Below the pieces are notes generated by a model. It made no database searches. It worked only from the letters and a program-made list of their open reading frames with translations, and was not told the origin of the DNA. DNA of 64,000 bases, taken from contig NZ_SAYU02000003.1 in NCBI RefSeq assembly GCF_004025965.2, forward strand, positions 1 through 64,000, in the 5' to 3' direction. Positions 8,301 through 16,058 of this stretch are shown in pieces (position 1 is the stretch's first letter; each line of letters begins with the position of its first letter). Source of the DNA: Phycicoccus flavus. Lineage in GTDB: Bacteria > Actinomycetota > Actinomycetes > Actinomycetales > Dermatophilaceae. A program made the translations under genes and the position numbers.

Positions 8301-10124
8301 GCCGAACAGCTCGCGCAGGAGCAGTGCGAGCGGGTGGTTGGTCAGCATGACCGCGACACCCTGGTGCTCGGGCGCGCACGCGGAGGCCTTGGAGTACACC
8401 CGAGGCGTGCCGAGGCCCAGACGCTCCGCGACCTCCGTGAGCCGGGAGACGGCGGGCTCGTCGCGGTGCAGGGTCCACCCGACCTGCCCCGGGTTGACCT
8501 CGCCGTCGGGGTCGTACAGGTGCCCCTCGGCCACCCACAGCCCGAGGAGCCACATGAGGTCCTCGGACCACTCCACCTTGCCGGGCATGGTGCCGAGGTC
8601 GGGTCGCGCGGCCCGCCGCTCGCTCTTGCCCATCCGGGCGACCCGGCCGTCCTCGGTGGTCCGCAGGACCCAGCCGTTGGTCGCCATCATCGACGCCAGA
8701 TCGAGGTCCTGGTAGGGCGCGACGTCCGGCTGCGGGAGCAGGACCTCGTCGCCCGGCACGACGTCCCGCGCCTCGACCCACCCCCGGTGCGCCACGAGGA
8801 ACGGGTGCTCGGCCGTCGCCTTGATCGGGAACACCTGGCCGAACGGGCGGATCAGGTGCAGGTCCTCGGCGACCTCGCGGGTGAGGACCCGCTCGACGGT
8901 CGCGGCGCGGCCTCGGAAGGACCGGGTGTCGACGGAGGTGACGCGGTCGCCGACCGAGACGTCTGCGATCTCGCGCCAGCCGCCGTCGGCCATGAGGACC
9001 GGGGTCTCCGGCGTGAAGCAGTACCCCTTGGTCGTGATGACGTCGGTCTCGTACTCGGCCTGCCGGCGGGCGTAGTCGGGGACGCCCTCGGGGAAGCGCT
9101 CGCGCAGGCCCTTCTCGACCTCCTTGACGAACCAGGACTCCTCGGTCTCCCCCGGCGGGCAGGGGAAGCGGGGCATGTACCGGCCCTCGCCCTCGGTGAA
9201 GGAGATGTCGCACATCTCGGCGACGAGGAGGGTGTTGTCGCAGGCCTCGGGCAGCTCGCGCCAGGTGTGGCGCATCTCCTCGGCGGACTTGAGGTAGAAG
9301 TCGTCGGAGTCGAACTTGAACCGGTTGGGGTCCATCATCGTCGACCCGGACTGCACGCACAGGAGCGCGCCGTGGGCGGTGGCGTCCTCGCGGGCGGTGT
9401 AGTGCAGGTCGTTGGTCGCGAGCAGCGGGATGTCGAGCTCGCGGGCGATGCGCAGGAGGTCCTGCTGCACCCGGCGCTCGATGTCCAGGCCGTGGTCCAT
9501 GAGCTCGCAGAAGTAGTTCTCCGCGCCGAAGAGGTCCCGGTAGTCCGAGGCCGCCTGCTTCGCGAGGTCGTACTGGCCGAGCCGGATCCGGGTCTGGATC
9601 TCGCCGGAGGGGCAGCCGGTGGTGGCGACGAGCCCGCTGCCGTAGCGGTCGAGGAGGTCGCGGTCGATGCGCGGCCACTTCGCGTACACCTGGTCCAGCG
9701 ACGCCTGGCTGTCGAGCCGGAAGAGGTTGCGCAGCCCGTCGTTGTCCTTCGCCAGCAGCGTCATGTGCGTGTAGGCGCCGTTGCCGGACACGTCGTCGCC
9801 GGGTCGGGTGCGCTCGTCGCCCCACTTCACGCGGGTCTTGTCGGTGCGGTGCGTGCCCGGCGTGACGTAGGCCTCGACGCCGATGATCGGCTTGACGCCG
9901 GTGCCCTGGGCCTTCTTCCAGAACTCGTAGGCGCCGAAGACGTAGCCGTGGTCGGTGGTGGCCAGCGCCGGCATCCCCAACTCGGCCGCGCGGGTGAAGA
10001 GGTCACCGATGCGGGCGGCGCCGTCGAGCATCGAGTACTCGGTGTGCACGTGCAGGTGGACGAACTGGTCCGACCCCTTCGGACGGGCGGAGGGGGCGGG
10101 GCTGGAGGCGGGCGGGGTCGACAT
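5346..10124 (-). CDS. dnaE: DNA polymerase III alpha subunit, intein-containing precursor
   Basis: The replicative polymerase catalytic subunit, encoded as a 1592-residue precursor. The N-terminal PHP domain begins FVHLHVHTEYSMLDG (about residue 21). The reading frame is then interrupted by a 373-residue intein at residues 369-741. The polymerase core follows, with VGPGRGSGAGS (about 762-772) and the catalytic acidic motif PDFDVDF at 804-810. A beta-binding/helix-hairpin-helix region and a C-terminal OB fold (VTVAGLITGLQVKRTKKGD, about residue 1430) complete it. Without the intein the host protein is 1219 residues, near the usual 1180. It follows the rluD-type gene by 69 bases on the same strand. 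Upstream of the ATG only a weak GGGCGG is visible, so the start is moderately certain. Confidence 0.95.
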   Translation of the reverse strand: MSTPPASSPAPSARPKGSDQFVHLHVHTEYSMLDGAARIGDLFTRAAELGMPALATTDHGYVFGAYEFWKKAQGTGVKPIIGVEAYVTPGTHRTDKTRVKWGDERTRPGDDVSGNGAYTHMTLLAKDNDGLRNLFRLDSQASLDQVYAKWPRIDRDLLDRYGSGLVATTGCPSGEIQTRIRLGQYDLAKQAASDYRDLFGAENYFCELMDHGLDIERRVQQDLLRIARELDIPLLATNDLHYTAREDATAHGALLCVQSGSTMMDPNRFKFDSDDFYLKSAEEMRHTWRELPEACDNTLLVAEMCDISFTEGEGRYMPRFPCPPGETEESWFVKEVEKGLRERFPEGVPDYARRQAEYETDVITTKGYCFTPETPVLMADGGWREIADVSVGDRVTSVDTRSFRGRAATVERVLTREVAEDLHLIRPFGQVFPIKATAEHPFLVAHRGWVEARDVVPGDEVLLPQPDVAPYQDLDLASMMATNGWVLRTTEDGRVARMGKSERRAARPDLGTMPGKVEWSEDLMWLLGLWVAEGHLYDPDGEVNPGQVGWTLHRDEPAVSRLTEVAERLGLGTPRVYSKASACAPEHQGVAVMLTNHPLALLLRELFGCGVRHKSVPEWVLSVPEAGLRAFVAGWHEGDGYVDRRGKWMVTTVDDVLARQLRGILLRLGQWATVTRSPSQRAYKIQWIPENRKQPYDARLIDGRWWVRVRTVDRERYEGTVYNLTVSGDHTYVAEGVAVHNCGYFLVVADFITWAKTNGIRVGPGRGSGAGSMCAYAMKITDLDPVPHGLIFERFLNPERASMPDFDVDFDERRRGEVIRYVTEKYGDDRVAQIVTYGTIKAKQAVKDSSRVMGHPFAVGEQLTKAMPADVMGKGVPLSGIYDPEHPRYGEGKEFRDLVATEPHLQEVVETAKGLEGLKRQWGVHAAGVIMSSEPLVDVIPIMRRLQDGQVITQFDYPSCENLGLVKMDFLGLRNLTILDDAIENVKANRGEDIDLDALTKTLDDKPAYELLQRGDTLGVFQLDGGGMRTLLKLMQPDTFEDISAALALYRPGPMGVNAHTNFALRKNGKQELVPLDPQLKGKLQPEMVQALEPILGTTYGLVIYQEQVMEIAQKLAGYTLGTADLLRRAMGKKKKEVLDKEYEPFSAGMREKGFNEASVAALWGVLVPFSDYAFNKAHTAAYGLVSYWTAYLKANYPAEYMAALLTSVGDDKDKSALYLGECRRMGIKVLPPDVNDSVGQFAAVGTDIRFGLNAIRNVGANVVAEIIAAREAKGRFESFEDFVSKVPLVPHGSTEEERKRSTSLNKRTIESLVKGGAFDGLQEPRLGLTRIYEQYVDEYANLQKQQVIGQDSLFDALLGGGEDDLQKAVMGLPPVPQVEWDKSVKLKEEREMLGLYVSDHPLFGVEHVLTAHADTQIASLTADEGGRPEGAMVTVAGLITGLQVKRTKKGDLWAIATVEDLAGSIECLFFPSAYMTVQGMLQQDLIAVVRGKLNKRDDAVSIYAQELTLPDVSDGPRGPVVVTMETRRATDETINELKAVLLDHPGQTEVRLRLVQPGRSVDLLAVPDYRVTADERLFGDLKVLLGPRCIS
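7902..9020 (-). mobile_element. DnaE intein with LAGLIDADG homing endonuclease domain
   Basis: An in-frame 373-residue intervening protein within DnaE. Block A is CFTPETPVLM with Cys1 as nucleophile. Block B is ATAEHPFLV, with the T-x-x-H motif near intein residue 69. Blocks F and G are VYNLTVSGDHTYVA and VAVHN, giving the terminal His-Asn, and the first extein residue after it is Cys. All residues needed for splicing are therefore present. Between them lie two dodecapeptides, LLGLWVAEG (158-166) and RAFVAGWHEGDG (261-272), both keeping an acidic residue at the active position. The endonuclease may still be active. The insertion point is in the stretch leading to the conserved GYFLVVADF segment, before the active-site loop. 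Confidence 0.95.
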
Positions 10125-10193
10125 CGCCGCCCATCGTAGATCGGCCCGGTGACACGTCTCGGCGTGTCGTCGTCCGTGTCGCGCGCGGGTGGC

Positions 10194-11117
10194 TCAGAGA
10201 CGGTCGAGGGCGTCCTGGAGGTCGCGCGGGTAGCCGCTCTCGAAGGTGACCCACTGCCCTGACCCGGGGTGCTCGAACCCCAGCCCGACGGCGTGCAGCC
10301 ACTGCCGCTCCAGGCCCAGCCGGCGCGCCAGCGACGGGTCCGCGCCGTACAGCGGGTCCCCGACGCAGGGGTGGCGGACCGCGGCCATGTGCACCCGGAT
10401 CTGGTGGGTGCGCCCGGTCTCGAGCCGGATGTCGAGCAGGCTGGCGTGCCGGAAGGCCTCGAGGAGCTCGTAGTGGGTGACGGCGGGCTTGCCGGAGTCC
10501 ATGACCGCGAACTTGTAGTCGTGCCCCGGGTGCCGGCCGATCGGCGCGTCGACCGTGCCGGTGAGCGGGTCGGGCAGGCCCTGCACGAGGGTGTGGTAGG
10601 TCTTCTCGACCCGCCGCTCCTTGAACGCACGCTTGAGCACGGAGTACCCGCGCTCGCTCTTGCACACGACCATGAGGCCGGAGGTGCCGACGTCGAGCCG
10701 GGAGACGATGCCCTGGCGCTCGCTGGCCCCGCTCGTGGAGATCCGGTAGCCGGCGGCCTTGAGGCCGGCGAGGACGTTCGGCCCGCGCCAGCCGACGCTC
10801 GGGTGCGCGGCGACGCCCACGGGCTTGTCGACGACGACGACGTCCTCGTCGTCGTGGACGACCCGCATGCCGGGCACCGGCTCGGCGACGACCTCGAGGC
10901 TCGGGCTCGTCGGACCGCTCGGGATCGCGACCTCGAGCAGGTCGCCGGCAGTCACCCGGTGGCTCTTGCCGACGCTGCTGGCGTTGACCGACACCTCACC
11001 GGCGGCGGCGAGGTCGGCGGCCTTGGTGCGGGAGAGCCCGAACAGCCGGGCGATGGCCGCGTCGACCCGCTCGCCCTCGAGGCCGTCGGGCACGAGCATC
11101 GTGCGCTGCTCAGGCAT
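10194..11117 (-). CDS. rluD: RluD-family 23S rRNA pseudouridine synthase
   Basis: A 307-residue enzyme that isomerises uridine to pseudouridine, probably in 23S rRNA. Residues 15-75 form an S4 RNA-binding domain ([10 protein letters not shown]). The catalytic domain has the Asp in [16 protein letters not shown], then the family block [13 protein letters not shown]. It starts at an ATG (11117) overlapping the lspA stop by eight bases, the classic lspA-rluD coupling. An ATG six codons further in is possible. The exact target uridines cannot be told from sequence; RluA-type alternatives exist. Confidence 0.9.
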   Translation of the reverse strand: MPEQRTMLVPDGLEGERVDAAIARLFGLSRTKAADLAAAGEVSVNASSVGKSHRVTAGDLLEVAIPSGPTSPSLEVVAEPVPGMRVVHDDEDVVVVDKPVGVAAHPSVGWRGPNVLAGLKAAGYRISTSGASERQGIVSRLDVGTSGLMVVCKSERGYSVLKRAFKERRVEKTYHTLVQGLPDPLTGTVDAPIGRHPGHDYKFAVMDSGKPAVTHYELLEAFRHASLLDIRLETGRTHQIRVHMAAVRHPCVGDPLYGADPSLARRLGLERQWLHAVGLGFEHPGSGQWVTFESGYPRDLQDALDRL

Positions 11118-11703
11118 CGGCGTCCTCGTCGGTCCCGGCGTCCGCCGCCGTGGCCGGGCGCCCGAGCGGGACGCCGCGCTGGGCCAGGAGCACGACGACG
11201 CCGGCGGCGAGCACGATGGCGATGTCCGCGACGTTGCCGATGAACCAGCCGAAGTAGTCGATGAAGTCGACGACGTGCCCGCGACCGGGGCCGGGCTCGC
11301 GCACGAGCCGGTCGACGAGGTTGCCGATGGCGCCCCCGAGGAGCATCCCCAGCGCCACCGCCCACGGCCGGTTCGCGACCCGGCGGGCGGCGACGACGAC
11401 CCCGACGAGGATCGCGAGGGAGACGATCGTGAGCACCCACGTGGACCCGTCCCCGAGCGAGAACGCGGCGCCGGGGTTGCGGATGAGGTTGAGCCGGATC
11501 GCGGAGCCGATGACGTCGACCGGCTCACCCGGGGTGAGCAGGGCGAGGGCGAGGATCTTGGTCGCCTGGTCCGCGAGGAGCACGACGACGGCGATGAGGA
11601 CGAGCAGGGTGCGCGGCCGCCGCCGCCCGGCGCTGCCGGCCGGGGCGGCGGGGGGCGGAGCCGGCTCGGCCGCCGTCAGCGGCGTTCCTGCTTCGTCTTG
11701 CAC
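11110..11703 (-). CDS. lspA: Lipoprotein signal peptidase II
   Basis: A 197-residue inner-membrane aspartyl protease that removes signal peptides from prolipoproteins. Four membrane segments are visible, the first being [15 protein letters not shown]. Conserved family blocks are [18 protein letters not shown] and [12 protein letters not shown], giving the two catalytic Asp residues. The GTG at 11703 is the best available start; it gives a Pro-rich cytoplasmic lead of about 35 residues and overlaps the preceding dksA-like gene by 28 bases. The exact start is uncertain because no good ribosome-binding site is visible. Confidence 0.88.
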   Translation of the reverse strand: MQDEAGTPLTAAEPAPPPAAPAGSAGRRRPRTLLVLIAVVVLLADQATKILALALLTPGEPVDVIGSAIRLNLIRNPGAAFSLGDGSTWVLTIVSLAILVGVVVAARRVANRPWAVALGMLLGGAIGNLVDRLVREPGPGRGHVVDFIDYFGWFIGNVADIAIVLAAGVVVLLAQRGVPLGRPATAADAGTDEDADA

Positions 11704-12728
11704 GGCATGCACAGGGTCGCGCGCGGAGCCGCCTGGAGCCGCAGCTTGCCGATGGGGTTCCCGCACGACTCGCAGGTGCCGTAGGTGCCCGTGTCGAGCC
11801 GCTCCAGGGCGTGCTCGGTCTGTTCCAGCATCTCGCGGGCGTTGTTCGCGAGGCTGATCTCCTGCTCGCGCTCGTAGGTCTTGGCGCCCGCGTCGGCCTC
11901 GTCGTCGCCCGCCCCGTCGCCGGAGTCGCGCATGAGGTCGACGAGGTCGCTCTCGGCGTGCCGGAGCTCGTCGGTCAGCTGCTCGATGTCGCGCTCGAGC
12001 TCGGCGCGCACCTCGCGGACCTCTGCCGCGGTCCACGCGGACTCGCCCTCACGGACCGGCAGGGTCGCCGGGGTCGCCTTCTTCGCGGACTTCTTGGCTG
12101 CCTTCTTCGCCGGCGTGCCGGCGGTGGTCGAGGGGTCGGCGGTCGTGGTCTTCGTCGCGGTGGTCGCGGCGGACTTCTTCGTGTTCGTCGTCTTCTCCGT
12201 CGTCGTGGCCTGGGCGGCCGGAGTGGTCGTGGTCCCGGCGGTGCCGGTCGTGCTCGTCCCGGCGGTCTTCTTGCCGGCGGTCTTCGTGCCGGCGGTCTTC
12301 GTCGCGGCCGTCGTCTTCGACGCGCTCTTCGTCCCGGCGGTCTTCGTCGCGGACGTGGCCTTCGACGCAGTCTTCGTCCCGGTGGTCTTCGTGCTGGCGG
12401 TCTTCGTCGCGGCCGTGGCCTTCGACGCGGTCTTCTTGCCGGCGGTCTTCGTCGCACCGGTCTTCTTGCCGGCGGTCTTCGTCGCGGCGGACGTCTCGCC
12501 GGCGGCCTTCTTCCCGGCGGTCTTCTTGGCGGCCGTGGCCTTCGACGCCGGCGCCTTCTTCGCTCCCGAGGACGTCGTCGCCGTGCTCCTCGTCGCCGCG
12601 GCACCGTCGGTCGCGGACGCGTCGGCGGCCGCCGTCCCGGAGCGGCCGGTGCCCGCCTGCCGGGCGACGGCCCGGGCGGCCGCCGCGCCGACCTTCTTCG
12701 CGGCCGACACCGTCCGCTTGACAACCAT
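11676..12728 (-). CDS. TraR/DksA-type zinc-finger protein with histone-H1-like N-terminal tail
   Basis: A 350-residue protein in two parts. The C-terminal 130 residues are DksA-like: a coiled-coil region (AEVREVRAELERDIEQL) and a four-Cys zinc finger with C319, C322, C340 and C343. DksA proteins enter the RNA polymerase secondary channel and modify initiation. The N-terminal 210 residues are almost only Lys, Ala and Thr, with repeated units like AATKTAGKKTASK, resembling histone H1 tails and the tail of mycobacterial HupB, so non-specific DNA binding is likely. The ATG at 12728 has GGAAGG about nine bases upstream and starts MVVKRTVSAAKK. It heads the lspA-rluD-dnaE group. Its effect on transcription is unknown. 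Confidence 0.85.
   Translation of the reverse strand: MVVKRTVSAAKKVGAAAARAVARQAGTGRSGTAAADASATDGAAATRSTATTSSGAKKAPASKATAAKKTAGKKAAGETSAATKTAGKKTGATKTAGKKTASKATAATKTASTKTTGTKTASKATSATKTAGTKSASKTTAATKTAGTKTAGKKTAGTSTTGTAGTTTTPAAQATTTEKTTNTKKSAATTATKTTTADPSTTAGTPAKKAAKKSAKKATPATLPVREGESAWTAAEVREVRAELERDIEQLTDELRHAESDLVDLMRDSGDGAGDDEADAGAKTYEREQEISLANNAREMLEQTEHALERLDTGTYGTCESCGNPIGKLRLQAAPRATLCMPCKTKQERR
12240..12560 (-). repeat. Imperfect tandem repeats coding for a Lys/Ala/Thr-rich tail
   Basis: The coding strand holds many imperfect copies of an 18- to 36-base unit built from GGTCTTCGTCGCGG-like blocks (plus strand), translated as variants of ATKTAGTKTASK. Such in-frame repeats commonly change copy number between strains. 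Confidence 0.7.
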
Positions 12729-12858
12729 GAGGAGCCTTCCGGGGGTCGGGCCGGTCCTGACGACCGGCCGGTACGAGGAGGAGAACTGCGAACGACCTGA
12801 GGGCGGGCGGCCCGGAGTCGCGAGGACGCCGGTGAGCCTACCGTCCGGTGACAACGGC

Positions 12859-12889
12859 CGAGGGGCCCGGGACGTGCCCGGACCCCTCG
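12859..12889 (-). terminator. Hairpin terminator of divIVA / end of dcw cluster
   Basis: CGAGGGG-C-CCGGG and CCCGG-A-CCCCTCG pair as 12 base pairs around one C-A mismatch with a five-base loop. It begins 20 bases beyond the divIVA stop at 12909 on the minus strand and upstream of the dksA-like gene, so it probably closes the dcw transcript. Confidence 0.6.
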
Positions 12890-12908
12890 TACCGTCGTGC
12901 GGTGGGTG

Positions 12909-14345
12909 TCAGCCCTGGTGCTCGTGCTGCGGCTCGTTGGCCTCCTGCACGGACTCCTCCTCGTCCCCGCCGACGCTCCGCAGGTCGTTGAGCTGACCCT
13001 GGATGTAGTCGTGCAGGCGGGTGCGGTAGTCGCGCTCGAAGCCGCGCAGCTCCTCGATCTTGCGCTCGAGCAGCCCGCGCTCGCGGCCGAGCTCCTCGAG
13101 GATCGAGGCCTTCTTCTGCTGCGCCTCGGCCACCATGCCGGTGGACCGCTCGCGGGCCTCGGTGAGCATCTCGTCGCGCTGCGTCGTCGCGGTGCCGATC
13201 ATCTCGTCACGCTGCGAGGTCGCGGTCGACACGAGCTCGTCGTGCTGGGACTGGCCCGTGGAGACGAGCTCGTCGTGCTGCGACTGCCCCGAGCTGATCA
13301 GCTCGTCGTGCTTGCGCTGCGCGGTGCCGAGCATCTCGTCGTGCTTGCGCTGCCCCTCGGACACGAGCTCGTCGCGCTTGGACTCACCGGCCGCGACGTG
13401 CTCGTCGTGGAGGCGCTGCGCGAGGGCGATGACCCCGGCCGCGCTGGCGCCGCCGCCGGCACCCGCGAGGGCCGCCGCACCGACGCCGTCGCCGCCCTGC
13501 TGGGCGTTGCGCTCGGCCTGCTCCGCACGGTTCTCGGCCTCGCGGAGGCGGTTCTCGGCGTCCTCGAGGCGGCTCTGGATCTCCTGGGCGCGACCCTCGG
13601 CCTCCTGCTGGGCCTGGGTGGCCTCCTGCAGCCGGGCCTCGAGCGTCGAGATCTGCTCGGAGGTCTCGGCGCCGGCGTCCTCACGGGCGGACGCCAGGGC
13701 CGCCGCGTGCTGGTCGCGCTCGCCGACGGCGGACGCGGCCTCCCCGCGGGCCTGCTCCAGCTGGCCCTCGAGGTCGCGGACGCGCTCCTCGAGACCGCCG
13801 GCGTGCCGCTCGATCTGGGTGGCGTGGTGCTCGAGCTCGGTGGCGCGACGCTCGGCGTCCGCGACCCGGGCGTCGGAGTCACCACCGGCGGAGCGCAGCT
13901 CCTCGAGCTGCTGGCGCAGGTCGGCGGACTGCTGCTCGAGCTCGGCGTTGCGGTGCTCCAGCTGGCTCACCGTGCCCTGCAGCTCGGCGGCGCGGGCCTC
14001 GCCGTCGCCGCTCTTGTTCTCGAACTCGCCGAGGCGGGCGGTGAGCTCGCTGCGGGTGCCCTCGAGCTCGGAGACCCGGGCGGCCAGCGTCGCGTTCTTG
14101 GAGCGCAGCTCCTCGAGGTCGCGGGTCGCGGCGTCGGCGTCGGCGCGCGAGTACGCGGGCGCCATGCCCTTGCCCTCGCGGCAGGTGCTGAGCTCGCCGC
14201 GCAGGTCGTCGGACTCCTTGGTCATCCGCCGCATCTCGGCGACGATGTCGTCGAGGAAGTCGTCGACCTCGCGCTCGTCGTACCCACGACGGAACTGGGT
14301 CTGGGTGAACGTCTTGTTGAGGACGTCCTCGGGAGAGAGAGCCAT
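12909..14345 (-). CDS. divIVA: DivIVA/Wag31-family polar growth protein
   Basis: A 478-residue coiled-coil protein that marks cell poles and septa and guides peptidoglycan synthesis. The N-terminal DivIVA domain (ALSPEDVLNKTFTQTQFRRG, then DEREVDDFLDD) is the membrane-curvature-binding part. Residues 70-300 are long coiled coil. Residues about 323-399 are seven 11-residue repeats of the type KHDELISSGQS. The ATG at 14345 has GGAG upstream; an in-frame ATG at 14396 lacks one. It is longer than mycobacterial Wag31 (about 260 residues) because of the extended coiled coil. It is the last gene of the dcw cluster, after sepF and the yggT-type gene. A TAGTCT -10-like site at 14427-14422 suggests its own promoter as well. 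Confidence 0.92.
   Translation of the reverse strand: MALSPEDVLNKTFTQTQFRRGYDEREVDDFLDDIVAEMRRMTKESDDLRGELSTCREGKGMAPAYSRADADAATRDLEELRSKNATLAARVSELEGTRSELTARLGEFENKSGDGEARAAELQGTVSQLEHRNAELEQQSADLRQQLEELRSAGGDSDARVADAERRATELEHHATQIERHAGGLEERVRDLEGQLEQARGEAASAVGERDQHAAALASAREDAGAETSEQISTLEARLQEATQAQQEAEGRAQEIQSRLEDAENRLREAENRAEQAERNAQQGGDGVGAAALAGAGGGASAAGVIALAQRLHDEHVAAGESKRDELVSEGQRKHDEMLGTAQRKHDELISSGQSQHDELVSTGQSQHDELVSTATSQRDEMIGTATTQRDEMLTEARERSTGMVAEAQQKKASILEELGRERGLLERKIEELRGFERDYRTRLHDYIQGQLNDLRSVGGDEEESVQEANEPQHEHQG
13149..13379 (-). repeat. Seven 33-base (11-residue) repeats in divIVA
   Basis: The repeat unit reads (K/Q)(R/H)DE(L/M) followed by six small or polar residues, e.g. 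QHDELVSTGQS, seven times without a break. Eleven-residue periodicity is typical of right-handed (hendecad) coiled coils. Confidence 0.85.
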
Positions 14346-14476
14346 GTGAACTCCTGGTGGCCGGTCGGTCACGATCGGTCCCGCGGCTTTCGCCATGGTG
14401 CTCGCCGGGGGTCCGCCGGACAGACTACGCGATCGGGGGGCTCGCGTGACAGGTGTGTACGGAAGTGACGCGGCGG

Positions 14477-14770
14477 TCAGCGGTAGGCGAGGCCCGACAG
14501 GATCGCCTGGAGGATGATGACGCCGAAGAACAGGATCATGAAGGACAGGTCGACGTTGACCGCCCCGAGCCGCAGCGGCGGGACGATCCGGCGCAGCGCC
14601 TTCAGCGGCGGCTCGGTGAGGGTGTAGACGGGCTCGGCGACGAGCAGCACGGGGCCGCGCGGACGCCAGTCACGCGCGAAGATGCGGATCCAGTCGAAGA
14701 CCACCCGCCCGATGAGCACGACGAGGTACAGGAAGACCACGAAGGCGAGGATCGCGAGGACGGGCTTCAT
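14477..14770 (-). CDS. YggT-family membrane protein
   Basis: A 97-residue protein with two membrane segments (LAILAFVVFLYLVVLIGRVV at the N-terminus and a second near residues 72-92) joined by a basic loop with PLRRIVPPLRLG-like family features. YggT proteins lie next to sepF and divIVA in many Gram-positive genomes and are linked to division or osmotic tolerance, but no biochemical activity is established. It follows sepF by 63 bases. Confidence 0.85.
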   Translation of the reverse strand: MKPVLAILAFVVFLYLVVLIGRVVFDWIRIFARDWRPRGPVLLVAEPVYTLTEPPLKALRRIVPPLRLGAVNVDLSFMILFFGVIILQAILSGLAYR

Positions 14771-14833
14771 GAGGACGAGTGTGACCCATCCACCTGCGGC
14801 GGAGTCGCCCGGGGGCGCTGCGGTCCGGCCCGG

Positions 14834-15307
14834 TCAGCTCTGGTTGAAGACGGCCCGGCCGCCGGCGGCGACGGGACCCTCCTCGGCGTTGACCTCCACG
14901 GCCTCCGGCGAGAGGAGGAACACCTTGGAGGTGACCCGCTCGATGCTGCCGTGCAGACCGAACACGAGGCCGGCCGCGAAGTCGACGAGGCGCTTGGCGT
15001 CGGCGTCGCTCATGTCGGTGAGGTTCATGATCACCGGCACGGAGTCGCGGAAGTTCTCACCGATCGTCTTGGCCTCGTTGTACGTCCGCGGGTGGATCGT
15101 CGTGATCCGCGAGACGTTCGTGGCGTCGTGGCTGCGCACGACCTCGGCGACCGGGCGGCGGGTCGGCAGGGGCGTGACCTCGGCCCGGTGCTCGGTGCGC
15201 TCGTCGACCTCGGGCTCGTCGTAGCCCTCGTAGTACTCGTCGTCGTAGTGGCCCTGGTCCTCGGCGAGGCCCAGGTAGACCATCGTCTTGCGCAGTGCGC
15301 CAGCCAT
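14834..15307 (-). CDS. sepF: Cell division protein SepF
   Basis: A 157-residue cytoplasmic protein that binds FtsZ and, through an N-terminal amphipathic helix ([17 protein letters not shown]), tethers the Z ring to the membrane. An acidic Tyr-rich linker (residues 18-45) leads to the SepF core, with [20 protein letters not shown] typical of the family. In actinobacteria it replaces FtsA as the main FtsZ anchor. The ATG at 15307 has GGAG seven bases upstream; the longer upstream frame lacks conserved sequence. It sits between the yggS-type and yggT-type genes. Confidence 0.93.
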   Translation of the reverse strand: MAGALRKTMVYLGLAEDQGHYDDEYYEGYDEPEVDERTEHRAEVTPLPTRRPVAEVVRSHDATNVSRITTIHPRTYNEAKTIGENFRDSVPVIMNLTDMSDADAKRLVDFAAGLVFGLHGSIERVTSKVFLLSPEAVEVNAEEGPVAAGGRAVFNQS

Positions 15308-15362
15308 CACGTGCTCCTCGGTCGTCGGCCCCACCTGTCGGTGCCGTGCGTCGTGACCGAAG

Positions 15363-16058
15363 TTACCGGTGTGACTCGCGAGATCCGAGGATTGCGGACC
15401 CGACACGCAGGTGTGTCGCCCCCTCCGCGACCGCGTCCTCGAGGTCGGCGCTCATGCCGGCCGAGAGCCACGTCGCGTCCGGGTGGTCGGCCCGCAGGTC
15501 GGCGGCCAGGGCGGCGAGCCGGGCGAAGGCGGGACGGGCGGGCTCCTCGCGCGGCGCGACGGCCATGAGGCCGCGCAGCCGCAGGTGCTCCAGGCCCGCG
15601 ACCTCCTCGGCGAGGGCGGGCAGCGCGGCGGGCTCGACGCCCCCGCGGCCGCCGGAGGTGTCGAGGCCGACCTGGAGCAGGACGTCGAGGACGCGGCCCT
15701 CCCGCGCGGCGGCGCGGTCCAGGGCGTGGGCCAGGCGGTCGCGGTCGAGGGAGTGCACGACGTCGGCGTAGCGCGCCACCGACCCGGCCTTCTTCGTCTG
15801 CACCTGCCCGACGAAGTGGACGGTCAGCCGGCCCGGGTCCGCGACCTCCTCGAGCTTGGCGCTCGCCTCCTGGTCGCGGTTCTCACCGACGTCGGTGACC
15901 CCGAGGTCGGCGAGCAGGTCGACGTCGCTCGCGGGGAACCACTTGGTGACGGCGACGAGCGTGACGGGGTCCTCGCGCCCGGCGGCGGCCAGCGCCGACT
16001 CGACCCGGGCCCGCACGGCGGCCAGCCGCTCGGCCAGCTCCTCGCGGCGGCCGGTCAC
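15363..16058 (-). CDS. YggS/PLPBP-family pyridoxal phosphate homeostasis protein
   Basis: A 231-residue single-domain TIM-barrel protein (fold type III) that carries PLP and balances B6 vitamers and amino-acid pools; no catalytic reaction is known. The PLP-binding Lys is in VAVTKWFP (about residue 35), followed by [11 protein letters not shown] and the [10 protein letters not shown] block; the C-terminal phosphate-binding block is LRVGSAILG. The GTG at 16058 overlaps the pgeF stop by four bases (GTGA), indicating coupled translation. Its place between ftsZ and sepF is conserved in Gram-positive bacteria. Confidence 0.92.
   Translation of the reverse strand: MTGRREELAERLAAVRARVESALAAAGREDPVTLVAVTKWFPASDVDLLADLGVTDVGENRDQEASAKLEEVADPGRLTVHFVGQVQTKKAGSVARYADVVHSLDRDRLAHALDRAAAREGRVLDVLLQVGLDTSGGRGGVEPAALPALAEEVAGLEHLRLRGLMAVAPREEPARPAFARLAALAADLRADHPDATWLSAGMSADLEDAVAEGATHLRVGSAILGSRESHR

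Noticed and set aside
8640-9020. Possible frameshift or second gene inside dnaE
   Set aside because: The extra sequence is in frame and carries all intein blocks, so it is an intein and not an assembly error.
5334-10139. A 1601-residue open frame on the plus strand opposite dnaE
   Set aside because: It is a shadow of the GC-rich coding strand: Arg/Gly/Val/Leu/Asp-heavy with no domain, while the minus frame is clearly DnaE.
10151-10168. 6-bp inverted repeat GACACG/CGTGTC before dnaE considered as a terminator
   Set aside because: The stem is short and the rluD-type gene and dnaE are on the same strand; evidence is too weak to separate them.
12060-12640. Tandem repeats considered as a CRISPR array
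   Set aside because: The units are in frame, coding, imperfect and lack unique spacers of fixed length.
11975-12724. An Arg/Pro-rich 249-residue minus-strand frame
   Set aside because: It is an out-of-frame reading of the Lys/Ala/Thr repeats of the dksA-like gene.
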